The translations under genes and the position numbers were made by a program. The notes beneath the pieces were generated by a model. That model saw only the letters and a program-made list of their open reading frames with translations, had not been told where the DNA came from and searched no databases. From contig CAUYUJ010014362.1 of assembly GCA_963575745.1 (NCBI GenBank), positions 85,001-149,000 on the forward strand: DNA of 64,000 nucleotides. Reading direction: 5' to 3'. Below are positions 63,397 through 64,000 of the stretch, in pieces (position 1 is the stretch's first letter; each line of letters begins with the position of its first letter). This DNA is from Prorocentrum cordatum. Taxonomy: Eukaryota; Sar; Dinophyceae; Prorocentrales; Prorocentraceae.

Positions 63397-64000
63397 CACA
63401 CGCGCAATGCATGCGAGTGCATCGGAAGACCACGCGTGATCGCATTCGATTCCATGATCTGGGACAAGGCATGATGTGTCATCTTGTGCTGCAGAATGCG
63501 GTCACCACTGGACGTCAATATACGCAAGCGCACAATTATAGTACCAGGTGCGCGCGTGATCCTCCCGTTCAAGCCTCCTCCTCACCTCATCCCCCCCCCC
63601 ATCCAGGCCCCCTCCATCCTCCACCCCTTCATCCTCGATCCCTCCGAAAGACTGTCTCAAAAAACAATGTCCTGAAGATTGCAGCCTTTTCGCTTGCCCA
63701 TCATCTTGAGGGCAATAGCGTTGACCCTGCGATTCAAGGGGATACTGCGACGATCTTGCCATGCTTCCAGATCTCCCCGAAGCCAATTGATGCCGTTCTC
63801 CAGCACGCTATCCAAGTCGCCCTGCGCCCGCCACGGGTTCGCGAGCAGCACTCGCCAGAGCGCCGCCGAAATGCACCGGATGAGGGGCCCCAAAAAAAGC
63901 GCGCGGAGAGCGTCCACCGCGAGGGTGCGGTGCGGAGAAGTGCCGAGCTCCTCGGAGAACAATGGGCACCTGTGATTCAGCGAGTCAATCACCTTGCCGC
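62590..64000 (-). CDS. Multi-exon gene of unknown function, partial (5' end beyond the window)
   Basis: Exon A (64000-63698) encodes CPLFSEELGTSPHRTLAVDA, LFLGPLIRCISAALWRVLLA and AIALKMM. A GC donor (GG/GCAAGC at 63697) and a CAG/GA acceptor (62874) join it in phase to exon B (62873 to about 62600), which encodes GHMNLKAAEASTLLTFATSE and LTPKHHLLAHMLRR. The pattern LKAAE...L..F and AGI..TPKHHL..H recalls an unannotated, abundant dinoflagellate family, possibly transposon-derived; that is from memory. The continuation after LAHMLRR is not found, so the 3' end may be lost or in a further exon. The intron holds a 16-G run (about 62915-62931), GA-rich sequence and a GAC microsatellite (63360-63397). 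Confidence 0.5.
63355..63400. repeat. GAC microsatellite in the predicted intron
   Basis: About a dozen GAC triplets. Confidence 0.9.

Overview
The window is nuclear DNA of a photosynthetic dinoflagellate. Three lines of evidence support this. (1) Two full copies of the 22-nt dinoflagellate trans-spliced leader (minus strand, CCGTAGCC...GGCTCAAG) lie at 42527-42548 and 52661-52682. (2) There is a fragment of a chlorophyll a-c light-harvesting polyprotein (22366-22842). (3) Gene and transposon families are of dinoflagellate type: a diverged Ty1/copia element, 37-residue PPR repeats, and genes with GC-AG and GT-AG introns. The species cannot be fixed from the sequence; a Prorocentrum- or Polarella-like genome is a guess based on the repeat style.

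Most of the window is repeat. 0-9.4 kb: CAT/GAT/GGA microsatellites, an 11/31-bp minisatellite, a diverged ~146-bp satellite and a 60-bp array. 9.5-10.6 kb: one intact single-exon glycosyltransferase-like gene (minus strand). 11-16.2 kb: arrays of 54, 53, 102 and ~80 bp and a long inverted repeat. 16.2-17.3 kb and 38.9-39.9 kb: two ~1-kb units with matching inverted ends, each carrying a CCAAGAGGCCCC-type array. 17.7-20.5 kb: ~237-bp and ~350-bp tandem modules. 22.3-24.0 kb: a broken PPR array followed directly by the LHC fragment. 24.5-33.2 kb: a 450-bp duplication, ~80-bp arrays flanking a tandemly doubled 1.63-kb composite unit, and a 12-bp ATCGAT-rich array. 33.2-36.1 kb: reverse-orientation CCAAGAGG arrays, CATA-type microsatellites and a 155-bp MITE-like element.

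42.36-52.79 kb is one 10.4-kb Ty1/copia-type LTR retrotransposon on the minus strand. Its LTRs are about 97% identical by eye, with TGT...ACA ends and a short flanking direct repeat. It has a methionine-tRNA-like primer binding site, gag with a CCHC knuckle, protease, integrase, reverse transcriptase and RNase H. It is disabled by frameshifts, an in-frame stop and a foreign insert, and both LTRs carry the spliced leader. It sits in a 51-bp satellite and is followed by about ten copies of a ~320-bp satellite (53.1-56.3 kb).

The right end holds the most gene-like sequence, all on the minus strand: a 180-residue two-exon model (58582-59293), a 369-residue two-exon model for a secreted or membrane-anchored methyltransferase-like protein (60221-62152), and the 3' part of a multi-exon gene of unknown function running off the right edge (about 62600-64000). 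Their introns are filled with purine/pyrimidine triplet repeats. No operon logic applies; the genes look like independent nuclear transcription units, or relics, in a repeat-dominated region. All alignments and counts were made by eye.
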